Under the pieces are notes generated by a model that saw only the letters and a list, made by a program, of their open reading frames with translations, was not told the DNA's origin and searched no databases. The translations under genes and the position numbers were made by a program. Positions 1 through 10,530 of a DNA stretch of 64,000 nucleotides are shown in pieces (the first letter of the stretch is position 1; each line of letters starts with the position of its first letter). The stretch comes from Prorocentrum cordatum (lineage: Eukaryota > Sar > Dinophyceae > Prorocentrales > Prorocentraceae): the NCBI GenBank assembly GCA_963575745.1, contig CAUYUJ010014760.1, positions 736,245 through 800,244 of the forward strand, read 5' to 3'.

Positions 1-755
1 CGCCACCATGCGAAGGCGGCCCCCCTTTTTCTTCACAAAGAAAATCTCGGCCCGAACGCCGTCCCCAAGGCTGAAGTCGACTAGGTGCCGCTCGTACAGT
101 AACTGAACAAAACTGGACCAGCGCCGCTGATCACGCAGAAGAGGGTCAGAGTAGGGAACAGGTATAGAGCTCTGCCTCAGCCTGGCTTCGGCTTCGCTCG
201 GATCCATCAAGCTCTGCAGAACGAACTGTTCGACCTTGGCTCGCCCGCCCTCCCCCCGCACGTCGGCCAGCGGCACGGGGGCAGTGCTGACGCCCGGCAA
301 GGAGAGGAGCGCGGGGTCGTAACTCCCGAAGGGCGACTGCTCGACATTGTAGGCACCCCCGGCCACGCGAAGCTGCACCAGCGCTTCTGCGGGAGAAAGA
401 GTCGACGGCGGCGGACCAAGGTTGCGCACCGACTCGGAGATGTGGGCTAGGCACTGGCTCTGGGCGAGTGACGGCCCAACGTATCGTGCAGAACGGTCAC
501 GACCACAAAGGAGGGACGGGTCATGAAGCCAATTAAGAGCGTCCACGCATGCAAAGACATCGTTGCAGACACCAAGCCTTCGCCCAATCCTTTGCCTCGC
601 ACCTCGGGCGAGCTCCTTGATAGAAGCCTTATCCAGCGGCTCTTTGAACGAGGGATAGGGCAGCGGCAAGATGCCCCGGGGCCGACGCCTGCCAATGACG
701 TGGACGTCCTGAGGGAAGAAAGGCCCATGCGGGTCGCCGTCGTGGAGGGGTGTAG
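1..755 (-). pseudogene. Dinoflagellate retroelement polyprotein, C-terminal part of the visible frame (cut by window edge)
   Basis: The reverse complement of 1 to about 755 is one open frame with no stop, reading from a Leu-His-Asp-Gly stretch to the window edge. It contains PLPYPSFKEPLDKASIKELA and ends in a charged region (VRAEIFFVKKKGGRLRM). It looks like the conserved linker just before the reverse transcriptase of dinoflagellate retroelements, as I remember them, so the RT itself would lie outside the window. The upstream part at 800-2098 would join it but for two lesions: an in-frame TGA at 800-802 and a one-base phase change in the C-rich run near 750-756. I treat it as a decayed copy. 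There is no start codon of its own. The family call is from memory. Confidence 0.5.
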
Positions 756-799
756 TACTCGTGCTGGCCCCCCCTCCGATGCCAGCACGGCTCCGATGC

Positions 800-2098
800 T
801 CAGTCATTTCTGCGCCTGGACTCCCGCTCCTCGCGGGCCAGGCGCAAACTCGTGTGTAGCTTCGCCTCCTTCTCAAAGTCACCGTGGACCTGCTCGATCA
901 ACCCTGGAGATACCATCACCGACGAAGTTGAACGTGAGAACCCCGAGACAGCGCCCTGCCTCTCCAGACTCGTCTTGCCACCGGCGCCTTCGCTCTCGGC
1001 GTCTACGGCCTTGTCCCAGTGGGCAAACTCGAAGGTCTGACGCCTCCCGAACTTCATCTCGATGCTGATGAGGTTAGCCCCGTCTAGGAGGTCCTGACTG
1101 GTTGCCGCTTTGATCTGCTGACACAGCTCGCAGTGTACTTGAACTCCCCCATCCGTGGCGGCGAGCCTACAGACCTGCACCGAGTGCTCGTGATGGCCCT
1201 CTATGCAGAAGCCCTCCCGCTGCAGGTAGCTCATGCACCACGCCGCCGTCCTCGGGCCCGCCAGCGTCCCGTCCGAGCCGAAATCCTCCTGGTGGGTCAT
1301 CTCCTCAATCTGGTGCCCCGGGACGCCGCGTCGACCTTGCCCCTCTCGAGCAATGGGCAAGAGCCTGGTGTCCGCATCAACAGCTTTACGCACGAAGGTC
1401 TCGGGAGCGGCCAGCGGCCCCAGCTCCAAGAGCAAGCCCCGGCCGTCGGGCAGCACACGCATGTCCCGACCCGCGACTCGAGCTGCAGGGGCACCGCGCC
1501 CAAGCACCACATCGCCAATCCGATATCCACCATCGCAAGCGGCCGCCCCTCGCACCCCAGCGGGGTCACTTCCTGGCGCACCCGCGGAGATCACGGCAGC
1601 TCCGCACCGCGAGCCCAGCGCAGGGCCCGCGGGCGCGCTGGGGGCAACCACTCCTCCTCCACCTGGCGCGACCAACGACCGCAGGTTGGTGGGCAGGCCG
1701 AGGTCGCCGATGGCTGCAACCCTGGTGCAGCACTCTGCTGTGGCGATCTGCTCCGCCTCCATGGTGCACTGGGCCAGCTCCGCACCCGTCGGCTCGGCTC
1801 TGGACCCATGAACCTGGAAGCCCGCGATCCCCTGAGGCGACGGGTCGAAGGCACCAAAGCGCGCCGCCTGCACCTCAGCATTGTTGGCCAGCACGACGTT
1901 GTATGGATCGCCGTCCGCCGTGTAGATCACGCGGTCAGCCTCGGACGATGCTCCCCCCCGCAGATTCAAGTGCTGGTGCCGCACCACTCCGTCGGCGTAG
2001 AAGGCGTACACCGAGCGACTCGTTGCCACCATCGCCATCACTGATACAGCCAGCAGGATGCCGAACTCGCGGACGAGCATCCCTCCGCAGCACGACAC
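800..2098 (-). pseudogene. Dinoflagellate retroelement polyprotein, central part
   Basis: This is a 432-codon open frame ending in TGA. It reads as compositionally normal protein: VYAFYADGVVRHQHLNL near residue 30, then GSDGTLAGPRTAAWCMSYL around residue 285, a Cys pair, and a basic end (LAREERESRRRND). I remember the motif with GPRTA followed by an HxxW-like stretch from an abundant dinoflagellate retroelement protein; no standard domain is named by it. The apparent N-terminus is not natural, because the expected upstream part (Cys-rich plus membrane helix) lies in another frame at 1935-2504. A frameshift near 2050-2090 therefore divides one gene. The stop at 800 is followed by in-frame sequence leading to the 1-755 part, so it is probably a nonsense mutation. 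Confidence 0.55.
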
Positions 2099-2504
2099 AG
2101 CAGAAGCCGACGCACGCAGCGGCGAGCAGGAAGCCCACCGCGCCGCCCACCAGGCCCGCGGCCAGGGCGCGCAGGTCGATGGCGACGTCGCTCACCAGCA
2201 CGGCCGCCGCCGAAGGCGCCGCCCCCTCCGGCCCCGCGGGCGCGGGCGCGGCCTCTGGCGCGGGGCAGGCCCCACACGCCGGGCGCGCCGGCGTCGGGCA
2301 GGGCGGCGGCGAGGGGCACGCCGCCGGGGCGACCTCCGCGCACGGCGGGATCGCTGGGCACTGCAGCGAGCACCCAGGGCAAGGGGCTGGCGACCCGCAC
2401 GCCAACGAGCACACGGGACAGGCGGGACAGGATGGCACTTGCGGGCACCTCGTGAGATAGGAGACCACCCCTGTGACGGCGTGGTTTGTGAGCCTCTCCC
2501 ACAT
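1935..2504 (-). pseudogene. Cys-rich, membrane-anchored N-terminus of the same retroelement
   Basis: The frame starts with an ATG-proximal stretch (ERLTNHAVTGVVSYL). A run of evenly spaced cysteines follows, with CPxxPxC and CPxC patterns, about 14 Cys in residues 20-85. Next come a Pro/Ala linker and a hydrophobic helix of about 20 residues (AAGLVGGAVGFLLAAACVGF) near residues 115-135. After the helix the frame turns into shadow sequence, and the likely continuation is in the next frame at 800-2098. A Cys-rich head plus one transmembrane helix in front of a retroelement polyprotein is unusual, but it matches dinoflagellate proteins I recall. The role of the head is unknown. Confidence 0.45.
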
Positions 2505-2574
2505 CCCTCAAGACTTGAGCAACCAGAACGGCGGCGGCCCACAAGATACATCGGAAACCCGTGAAATCACGACA

Positions 2575-3352
2575 ATGATCATGATCATGCTCATCCTCAT
2601 CATTATCAGCATCAGCATCATCATCATCATCATCACATCATCATCAACAGCAGCATCACCATCATCAGCATTAGCATCATCATAATCATCAGCAATATCA
2701 TACGCATCATCGTCATCATCATCACCACCACCCGCACAATCAGCATAATCAACATCATCGACATACTCAGCATCATCATCAGCATCATCGTCATCATCAT
2801 CAGTAGCATCATCTGTAGCATCACCATCATCATCAGCATTATCAGCATTATCAACATCATAATCATCATCAACATCAGCATCAGCATCAGCATCATCATC
2901 ACCAGAAGCAGCATCATTAGCAGCAGCACCACCATCCTCGGCATCATCGACATCACCATCACCATCACCACCATCATAAGTATCAGCATGGTCATCATCA
3001 GTGTCATCAGCATGAGCAGCAGCAGCACTATTATCATCATCAGCATCAACAGCATCATCATCGGTATCATTTGTATGATCGCCACCATCATCAGCAGCAT
3101 CATCGTCAGCAACATCATCATCAACATCATCACCAACATCATCATACGTTTCATCATCATCAACAGAATCATCACCGTCATCGTCAGCATCATCGTCACC
3201 ATCGTGATGATCATCATCATCAGCATCACCAGCATCAACAACATCATCAGAATCCACAACAACATCACCATCATCATCAGCACCATCGTCATCACCATCA
3301 GCATCCACAATATCATCATCACCCACCTCATCGACATCCGCGCCCTTTTCCA
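2575..3352. repeat. Degenerate (TCA/ATC)n trinucleotide array, about 780 bp
   Basis: Almost every codon-length step is ATC, ATT, AGC or ACC on the plus strand. The long open frames here (poly-Asp on minus, poly-His or poly-Ile on plus) follow from the repeat, not from a gene. A second array of the same kind lies at 32815-33885. Confidence 0.9.
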
Positions 3353-3379
3353 AATCAGAAAGCGCGCCGCTGGATGACC

Positions 3380-3639
3380 ACAAGGGAGGGGGGGGGACCC
3401 CCCCCACCCTTGCCCCGATCCGTCGTCGGGGACCCGCGTCCCCCCTTTCCCGATCCGTCGTCGGGGACCCCCCCCCTCCTCACCTTTCCCTGTCCGTCGT
3501 CGGGACCCCCCCCCCCCCTTTCGCCATGGCGCCCCCGGTCTCCAGAACCCGACCCGCGCCGCCCCGAGCACTACTCCTCACCCTTGCCCGGGCCCCGAAC
3601 CCTAACCCCAAGCCCAAACCGTAGCCCCAAAGAGCACCC
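3380..3639. repeat. C/G-rich spacer with three GATCCGTCGTCGGGGA-type units
   Basis: A G run (3387-3397) and several C runs surround three copies of a unit with core CCGTCGTCGGG at about 3420, 3457 and 3492. A short stretch with CCCTAACCCC and CCCAAACC follows at about 3600-3625. No gene is visible. Confidence 0.6.
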
Positions 3640-4356
3640 ACTACTCATTACGCACTACCCACTACCCACAATTCACAACTCGATACTAACTACTCACTTC
3701 TGATTACTCACGACTCACTACTCACAACCTACGACTCACTACCCACAACGCACCCTACCCACTACTCACTACTCACTACAAACTACCCACTACCCACTAC
3801 TCAATACTCACTACTCACTATACACAACTCACTCCCCACTACTCGCTAATCACTAATCACTACCCACTAACCACTATCAACTACTCACATTTCACAACTC
3901 AATACCCACTGTCCACAACTCACTATTCACTATCTACTACTCGCTACTCGCTACTCCCTACACAATACTCACAACTCACTACTCGCTACTCCCTACGCCT
4001 TATTCACTACTCCGTACTCACTACTTCCTACTCCCTACTCACTACTCCAAACTCCCTACTCACTACTCACTACCCTCTACTCAGTACTCACTACTCACTA
4101 AACACTACTCACTGCCCACTACGCACTACTCACTAAGCACTACTCACTATCCACGAACCACGATCCACTACAGACGACTGACAACTCACAATTAACTGTT
4201 CACTACTAACTGCCCAAAAATCACTACTCACTATCCGCTACTCGCTACCCAACAAGACATATTCACTACCCACTCCGCACTACCTGCTACTCACGACTCT
4301 CCACTCCCTACTCCCTACTCACTAATCACTAGTCGCAGGTCGCTACTCCCTACTCG
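3640..4356. repeat. Heptanucleotide array, consensus ACTACTC, about 100 units
   Basis: Read from 3640, nearly every successive 7-mer fits A-C-T-A-C-[TC]-C with scattered substitutions, and the phase is kept to the gap at 4357. The few phase breaks are a 9-mer near 3765 and some double units. No gene is visible. The array stops at the scaffold gap, so its true length is unknown. Confidence 0.85.
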
Positions 4357-4456
4357 NNNNNNNNNNNNNNNNNNNNNNNNNNNNNNNNNNNNNNNNNNNN
4401 NNNNNNNNNNNNNNNNNNNNNNNNNNNNNNNNNNNNNNNNNNNNNNNNNNNNNNNN
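4357..4456. other. Assembly gap, exactly 100 N
   Basis: This is a run of 100 N, a conventional placeholder for a gap of unknown size. The sequence left of it (heptamer array) and right of it (retroelement coding) may not be adjacent in the genome. Confidence 0.99.
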
Positions 4457-5097
4457 ACTTCTGCTACCATCGCGACTTGCCTGCGAAGTCTCACGTTGGC
4501 CTGCAGGTCACGCTTGACCTCAGTCGCCTCGACCATACGGCCCGACGTCTTCTTGCCCCTACGCCCTACCCGCCCGATGATGGAGTTCATGAGGGGCACG
4601 AGCTGCAAGCACTGGGGACCCTCATCGCTGGGCGGTACCAGGACCGCATGGAGCAGGCCGACGCACGAGACGACGTGGAGCGCATGTTCACCCTGGCTAA
4701 CGAGGCCAGTCATGAGTACCAACTCACCCGTCTACGCGATCTGCCACCTCCACCGCCCCACCAACCAAAAAAGAAGCCCCCCACCATGCACGGGCTCACG
4801 CCTACGTTCGAGGATCGACCAGTTGTCCCCCGCGCGTTCCCCACCTACGGAGCTTCCACGATTCACATGAACCGACAGCGCAAGCTCCATCGGCAACTCT
4901 GCGAGCTCCGTTTCATCGGACAGCACCACCATCTTGATTGCCGTGCTATTCCCCCGTACCTCGCGCAGCGCATCGACTGCACGTGGGCCGCGGCCCGCCT
5001 CTTATGCCACAAGCTGCGCCCCACGGTTCTCCTGGAATTCCCCGAGGCCTGGCCCCAGACGAGCCAGTGCCGCACGGGGAGCACCTTGACGTTTTGA
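4457..5097 (+). pseudogene. Non-LTR retrotransposon polyprotein, N-terminal part of the visible frame
   Basis: An open frame runs from the gap edge to a TGA at 5095. It reads as normal protein, with a charged helical stretch (MEQADARDDVERMFTLANEA), a Pro/Lys linker (PPPPPHQPKKKPP) and a basic Arg/Leu-rich stretch. At about 5050-5095 its continuation (EHLDVLIQHLDLELARRANR) is in the frame of the next feature, so one frameshift separates them. The endonuclease expected upstream in such elements is not visible and may lie in the gap. Confidence 0.55.
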
Positions 5098-8000
5098 TCC
5101 AACATCTCGACTTAGAGCTGGCGCGACGCGCGAACCGTGCCAAGGCGGAACGCATCAGGATATGGGCCGAGGGCGTCCGTGAGCCATGCGGGCGAAAGGC
5201 GGCCATATACGCACGAGCTGCTGATAGCTCGCCCACGGCGTATCTCCGCACGCCTACCACTCCTGACGATACGCAACTCCACTGCGACACCAACGCCTTT
5301 AAACCTGACGAAGCTTGCACGGACGACAGCGACGCTGACACCGAAGCTGGCGGCTCCAGCCCCAGCGACGGTAGTTCGCCCGACACGGACAGCGACGAAG
5401 ACCACACTCGTGAACCACCACCTGCGCAAGTCCCCGACATCCTCCCTGCCAACGCCATTGTTGCTAACACCAAGGACATGCTGAAGCTCATGGACGACAC
5501 CTGGGAGCCCATCTTGGGCAGGTACCGTGCACGTGCGGGACATGACGCCGAAGCCATGCCGACGTGGGCCGACTTCTACGACGAGTACCGACAGGAGCTG
5601 CCTACGCCATCACCAGCTACCCCTTTCCACCTCACCGACGACCAACTCATCCACATCATTCGCACCCGTTCACCGAGACGCGCGGGGGGTCTGGACGGTT
5701 GGACTACTAAGGAGGCAAAGGAGCTTCCCGACGACATTCTTCGCCTCTTCGCCAGCGTTCTACGAGCTATGCAACGCACTGGCACCATCCCAGAACCCCT
5801 CCTCCACGTCCCAAACCCGTGCCTCCGAATAGGCCGAGGCGAACTCCCAACGGACCAACGACTTCTCTCGGTGCTTTCCGTTTGGATGTATGCGTGGGAA
5901 GCACCAGCTTACCGCAGCCTCACGGACTGGCGGAAAGGTTGGACCCACGCCACGAGTTTTGGCGCTGTTCCCAAAGCTACCATTGGGGACGTCAGCACTT
6001 CTCTCGCCCTTCGCATCGAACACGCCAGAGCCCTTCTCCTTCCCTTGGCTGGAGCTGCCCTGGACCGTCAGAAGTGTTTCGACTATCTCATCACAGACAT
6101 ATGCCTTAACCTCGCGCTTCACGCGGGGTGTCCCCAAGACATCGTTACTGTCCGCAGAAACTTCTACAGGCGCCACAAACGTTACATCCGCATGAACGGT
6201 GCGTACTCTAAGGAACTGGCCAGGACAAACGGTCACCTCCAGGGAAGCTCTTGGTCCCTGGACGACATTAAGCTGCTCATGTGCGTCTGGAACAAGAGAC
6301 AGCATCGTTACGTGCCGCGGTCACTCAGCACTACTTTTGTTGACGACAGCAACTCCACTACCCACACCGCGCCCGAGTTGCAGAAATCTCTTGATGAAAC
6401 CGCCAAGTTTGATCGATGTTCTGGTCAACGCATCCATCCTGGAAAAGTGGCGGGGTGGGCGCTTACTGACGAGCTTCACACCGCCGTTACCCAGCTCACC
6501 TTGGCGGAACGGCCCTTACGCGTGGTCGACTCCTTCAAGCTCGTCGGAAGTTACATCAACGCCGAGGCAGCGCCGGCTCCAGCCGCGCTCAACCTCACGG
6601 CCACCGCTGACGCCCGTGTTCGCAGGGCGACTAGTCGCCTGCCGCGTATTGGCAAGCTCCCATCTCCGATGCGTATTAAGGCGCGGCACGCCCGCTCCCT
6701 TGCTGCCAGCGTCTGTACCACGGGCACTGACATCCAAGCCCCATCAGGCCCCGTCAAAACTGCCTACAACCATGCCCTTAAGGCGGCTATCCGCCCCAAG
6801 GGAAACAGGTGGGTCGAGTTTTGGACTCTCATGGCCGTGTGCGTCCCAGGGCACGCCCTGGAGATTGACGCCATTATGCAGCGTGAAGTCTTCCTGTGCC
6901 TGCGGCGACAGGTCAACCGCGACGCCACTCTCTGCGGCCTCGTCAGGGATCTCCAACACCATGTCCAGACCCTTTTTGGCGGAGGACCTGTTGGACGACT
7001 TGTTCAGACGCTTCAGCAGCTCCGTTGGACTTGGCCCACATTTGGCACCATGTACGACGACTGGGGCTGTCAGATCAGTTGGCTGAACCTTCCCCAAAAC
7101 GCCTTCCTTCACATGCTGCGCGCCTCGCAACGCAGAGCCTTTCTCAGAAAAATCAAGCCACGGCGTCATGACCTTGGTCACCTTGCTTCGGTCAGACAGG
7201 GCCTCGACCTTTTCGCCAGCACGTGGCTCGCCCGCACCAAAGGAGCTGCCAAATGCAACGCATGGCAGCTGGCGCTCCTCTTAAACTACCTGTCGGGCGG
7301 GGACCACACCCAACAGCGACGTTCTCGATCAAATACGTCCGCTGATCCCAGCCCTATTTGCCGTTACTGTGATGAGGAAGAGGAAACTCAGGAGCACACT
7401 GTGCGTGACTGCAAGTGCTGGGCCCGTGAAAGAGTCCCTCTCACCACCCTCATCAGTGACGAGCAGTGGGCCCGTCTTCCTCCGCACACAAGACATTGCG
7501 GGCTCTTCGATGAGGACCCAGCCCTCCTCGATCTGCAAGCCGACCTCGCGAGGGACCCGCTACCTCAACCCATACCGCGGCCCCCGCCTGAGGGAGATCC
7601 TGCGGCTTCAGCCCAGGACTCCTACACCACTTACCTCGACCACGACACTGGTTGGACATGGGTCTACGCGGCCACGGACGGTGCATGCACCAACCAAGCC
7701 ATCCCTTTGCTTGCAAGAGCGGGCTACGGCGTCTACTACGGCATCGACCACCGCATGAACTACAGTGCGCGCGTTCACGGCATCACGCAGAACGCACAGC
7801 TTGCGGAGACCCTCGCCATTGTCCACCTCACGGCATGTGCTGAACGGCCCGTACACGTCTTCGTGGACAACCAGGCGGTGGTCGACGGCTTCCAAAGGAT
7901 CATCGACGGACACTCACCTCCGCAGGGCACGCACGTGGAGTTCTGGGAAAAGGTCCACCGATGTGTCATGGCCAAGCCAAACATGTTCCGCGTAGAGAAA

Positions 8001-9305
8001 GTCGCTAGCCACCAGGGCGACACGGGCATCGACCTCGGGCTCATCGGGCCCATCGCGGAGGAGTTCAATCGTCAGGCTGACGCCCTCGCCACAGCGGCGG
8101 CACGTACTCATAACCTCCCAGACGACATCGTTGAAGCTGCCAAAGCACGACACCGCCAAGCGACCGTGCTCCATGGAGTCGCCGTTGCCATCTACGAGCG
8201 GAGACATCGTACTCTTCCTCTCCCACACCGCAGGGCTGGGTTCACTGCTGCAGAACTAAACAAAATGGAACCAAATCCCCTGCTGTCTGACCAGGCTCCA
8301 CCCGTGGCTGGACCAGACATCCCACAAAACCCCGACGAGCTCTGGGCCGAGGCCCAACGGGGGTTATTCGACGAACAGGAGGACGACCCGTTCGGCTTTG
8401 GTGGAGGTTTGGACTTCCTGGGCGACGAGTCAGCCAGCGCCAACCCTGCCCCGGCGGGCACCCGCACGGCGCCCCCGACTCCGCCATTGAGTGCGTCAGC
8501 CCACCCACATGACAACGCCGTTCCTTTTCAAGACGCTGATGAGCAGGACGATGACCTTTTCAGCCTCGGTGGGGGATCGGACGCTTTGGACGACGGACCA
8601 GCCAACGAAAACCCCGCCCCGTCGGGAAACCTCGCAAACCCTACTGCGACGCCGTCCCCAAGAGCGTTAACGCCCACATACGATGATATCGGTCACCGCC
8701 AGGACGCCGACCACGACCCGAGTGCCCCCCGAGGATTGGGTGGCATTGAGGACGCACCGCCGACACCACACGCTGCCGACCATGCCGCCCCACCGAGTCA
8801 CCAACCCTCTACGCGACCGACCTCAGCGGCCTTGCACGGCATCACGACTGGCCCCACCGTGCATACCACTTCACCTTCCCATCGTCAGCGACCCGCGGGG
8901 GCGGCTTCAGCCCCCCCGCAGGGTACTAAACCAGACAGGCCCTCGTGCCCCACCCACGCTTCCTCCGTTGCTGAGCGAGAGGAAGCGGCTCCCCTGACCT
9001 CTCGGGGCGCGGCCCTAGCGGCTCCAGCCCTGGGGTCGCGCCGGCCCCTCCAGTCACCTTTTAACGGTGACGGACGTCAGCATTCAGGGTCCCGCACGCC
9101 GCTAGCCCACCTGGACAGGCGCACCGAGGACCTCGCCTCTGTCTCGAGATCCTCGGCGGATGTCACTGAGCAGCCACCTCTCACCGACCGTGAAACCGAG
9201 CTGTCACAGGCTAATGGCTGCCCTTCAGCAGAAGTGCTTAGCTCTCGCCGCGGACCTCGCCGCTGCCCAAGCTCGTCAAGGTCCTCTACTCCAGCGCCTC
9301 CATAG
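4938..9305 (+). CDS. Non-LTR retrotransposon reverse transcriptase with zinc knuckle and RNase H
   Basis: A 1,455-codon frame; real homology starts near 5060 because the first codons are shadow sequence (first codon TTG). An acidic Ser/Asp linker (residues 125-160) is followed by the RT. The RT shows AGGLDGW (about 248), motif A LDRQKCFD (about 375), a motif B-like HLQGSSWS (about 433), motif C FVDD (467-470) and SFKLVGSYI downstream. A CX2CX8HX4C zinc knuckle starts at Cys808. RNase HI follows with all four acidic residues: Asp914 (ATDGAC), Glu957 (QLAETL), Asp977 (FVDNQ) and Asp1048 (RQADALA). The last 400 residues are Pro/Asp-rich with a twofold repeat around DDPFGFGGG and DDLFSLGGG. The product would copy its own RNA by target-primed reverse transcription. 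Catalytic residues are intact, but the front is frameshifted and cut by the gap. Confidence 0.85.
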   Translation: MPCYSPVPRAAHRLHVGRGPPLMPQAAPHGSPGIPRGLAPDEPVPHGEHLDVLIQHLDLELARRANRAKAERIRIWAEGVREPCGRKAAIYARAADSSPTAYLRTPTTPDDTQLHCDTNAFKPDEACTDDSDADTEAGGSSPSDGSSPDTDSDEDHTREPPPAQVPDILPANAIVANTKDMLKLMDDTWEPILGRYRARAGHDAEAMPTWADFYDEYRQELPTPSPATPFHLTDDQLIHIIRTRSPRRAGGLDGWTTKEAKELPDDILRLFASVLRAMQRTGTIPEPLLHVPNPCLRIGRGELPTDQRLLSVLSVWMYAWEAPAYRSLTDWRKGWTHATSFGAVPKATIGDVSTSLALRIEHARALLLPLAGAALDRQKCFDYLITDICLNLALHAGCPQDIVTVRRNFYRRHKRYIRMNGAYSKELARTNGHLQGSSWSLDDIKLLMCVWNKRQHRYVPRSLSTTFVDDSNSTTHTAPELQKSLDETAKFDRCSGQRIHPGKVAGWALTDELHTAVTQLTLAERPLRVVDSFKLVGSYINAEAAPAPAALNLTATADARVRRATSRLPRIGKLPSPMRIKARHARSLAASVCTTGTDIQAPSGPVKTAYNHALKAAIRPKGNRWVEFWTLMAVCVPGHALEIDAIMQREVFLCLRRQVNRDATLCGLVRDLQHHVQTLFGGGPVGRLVQTLQQLRWTWPTFGTMYDDWGCQISWLNLPQNAFLHMLRASQRRAFLRKIKPRRHDLGHLASVRQGLDLFASTWLARTKGAAKCNAWQLALLLNYLSGGDHTQQRRSRSNTSADPSPICRYCDEEEETQEHTVRDCKCWARERVPLTTLISDEQWARLPPHTRHCGLFDEDPALLDLQADLARDPLPQPIPRPPPEGDPAASAQDSYTTYLDHDTGWTWVYAATDGACTNQAIPLLARAGYGVYYGIDHRMNYSARVHGITQNAQLAETLAIVHLTACAERPVHVFVDNQAVVDGFQRIIDGHSPPQGTHVEFWEKVHRCVMAKPNMFRVEKVASHQGDTGIDLGLIGPIAEEFNRQADALATAAARTHNLPDDIVEAAKARHRQATVLHGVAVAIYERRHRTLPLPHRRAGFTAAELNKMEPNPLLSDQAPPVAGPDIPQNPDELWAEAQRGLFDEQEDDPFGFGGGLDFLGDESASANPAPAGTRTAPPTPPLSASAHPHDNAVPFQDADEQDDDLFSLGGGSDALDDGPANENPAPSGNLANPTATPSPRALTPTYDDIGHRQDADHDPSAPRGLGGIEDAPPTPHAADHAAPPSHQPSTRPTSAALHGITTGPTVHTTSPSHRQRPAGAASAPPQGTKPDRPSCPTHASSVAEREEAAPLTSRGAALAAPALGSRRPLQSPFNGDGRQHSGSRTPLAHLDRRTEDLASVSRSSADVTEQPPLTDRETELSQANGCPSAEVLSSRRGPRRCPSSSRSSTPAPP

Positions 9306-9456
9306 CGCTGGGCGAGCCTTCGCCGAGCTGCTCACCACCACACCACACCACACCACACCACACCACACCACCTCGCCCGATGGTGTCGTGCCGTCACTCA
9401 ACATCCAAGCTATGTTGTCATCGTTCCGCGGCGCTCCACCTGGTGCCCCGCGCTGA
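9160..9456 (+). pseudogene. Alternative-frame C-terminus of the non-LTR element
   Basis: Overlapping the end of the long frame, the next frame reads ALQQKCLALAADLAAAQARQ and on to a stop at 9456. This is more protein-like than the Ser/Arg-rich tail in the main frame. A one-base change near 9200 may have moved the true C-terminus into this frame. The inference rests on composition alone. Confidence 0.3.
9337..9373. repeat. (ACCAC)n pentanucleotide repeat
   Basis: About seven pentamer units lie just after the stop of the non-LTR frame. They could be part of the element's 3' end. Confidence 0.85.
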
Positions 9457-9820
9457 TCTCCTCCTTTCTGCCTGCCCGTGTGTACGTGTGGCTCCGCGTC
9501 CACGGTGTCAGGGCGTGGGGGCGGGGGGTGCCCCGTCACTGCGCGCCGCTTAGCGGCCATGCGCCCAACTGGCGGTCCGCCAAGCCGCCTAGCCACGTGC
9601 CAGCACGTCGCCTTTCTTGTTGGGGCCTTTTACCTCACGCGGTCTGTCAGGTGAGATCTTCATCGTCTGTCCGCCGTCTGTAGCGTCAGTCGCACTGCGC
9701 CGGGGGAGGGGGTTTTGTAGCCCGCCCTCGTATCTTAAGGCTGCACCGCCGCAAATAGTGCTTGCGAGTTGTCGCACCGCAGTGCGCCTCGCGGACGGAC
9801 CCTGGTCCGCCTACTTGTCC

Positions 9821-9823
<3 letters not shown>
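9457..9823. other. No gene seen; possible 3' untranslated part of the non-LTR element
   Basis: GC-rich unique sequence without a convincing frame or tandem structure. Confidence 0.4.
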
Positions 9824-9906
<83 letters not shown>

Positions 9907-9994
9907 CTCTCTCAGTCTCTCTCAGTCTCTCTCAGTCTCTCTCTCTCTCTCTCTCTCTCTCACAGTCTCTCAGTCTCTCAGTCTCTCAGTCTCT

Positions 9995-10033
<39 letters not shown>

Positions 10034-10125
10034 CTCTCTTCTCTCTTCTCTCTTCTCTCTTCTCTCTCTTCTCTCTCTTCTCTCTTTTTTTTGTGTTTCT
10101 CTCCTCTCTCTCTCTCTCCATCACT
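9824..10125. repeat. (CT)n array with interspersed CAGTCTCT and TTCTCTC units
   Basis: About 300 bp of almost pure pyrimidine. The CAGTCTCT octamer recurs in two clusters (9900-9940 and 9960-10000). Ser/Leu-rich frames here are repeat products. Confidence 0.9.
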
Positions 10126-10131
10126 CTCTCC

Positions 10132-10530
10132 GCCACCACCACCACCACCACCACCACCACCACCACCACCACCACCACCGCCAGCCGCCAACCACCTACC
10201 ACCACTGCAACCACCACACCACCACCACCACAACAACACACACACACACTGCCTACACACACACACACACACGCAACGCATGACCAGCACGCAGCCACCG
10301 CAAACACGCAACTCAACGCAACGCACGCACACACACACACTCACAATTCACACACACACAACACACACACCACCACCACCACTACACAGACACAACACAC
10401 ACACACACACATCCAAACGCACATATCGCAAACACGCACACACACACACACACACACCCACACAAGCAAACACATACACAACACACACCACACACCGCCG
10501 CCACCACCACCACCACCACCACCACCACCC
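10132..10530. repeat. (CCA)n and (CA)n microsatellites
   Basis: CCA blocks at 10132-10182 and 10500-10530 flank a CA-rich stretch of ACAC runs broken by CGCA and TCACA. No gene. Confidence 0.9.

Noticed and set aside
2508-3407. Poly-Asp open frame of about 300 codons (minus)
   Set aside because: Product of the TCA trinucleotide array; every frame is open and there is no non-repeat domain.
8453-8464. GCGGGCACCCGC in the non-LTR element as a hairpin copy
   Set aside because: Its loop is only two bases and it lies in GC-rich Pro/Ala coding; a single occurrence is expected by chance.
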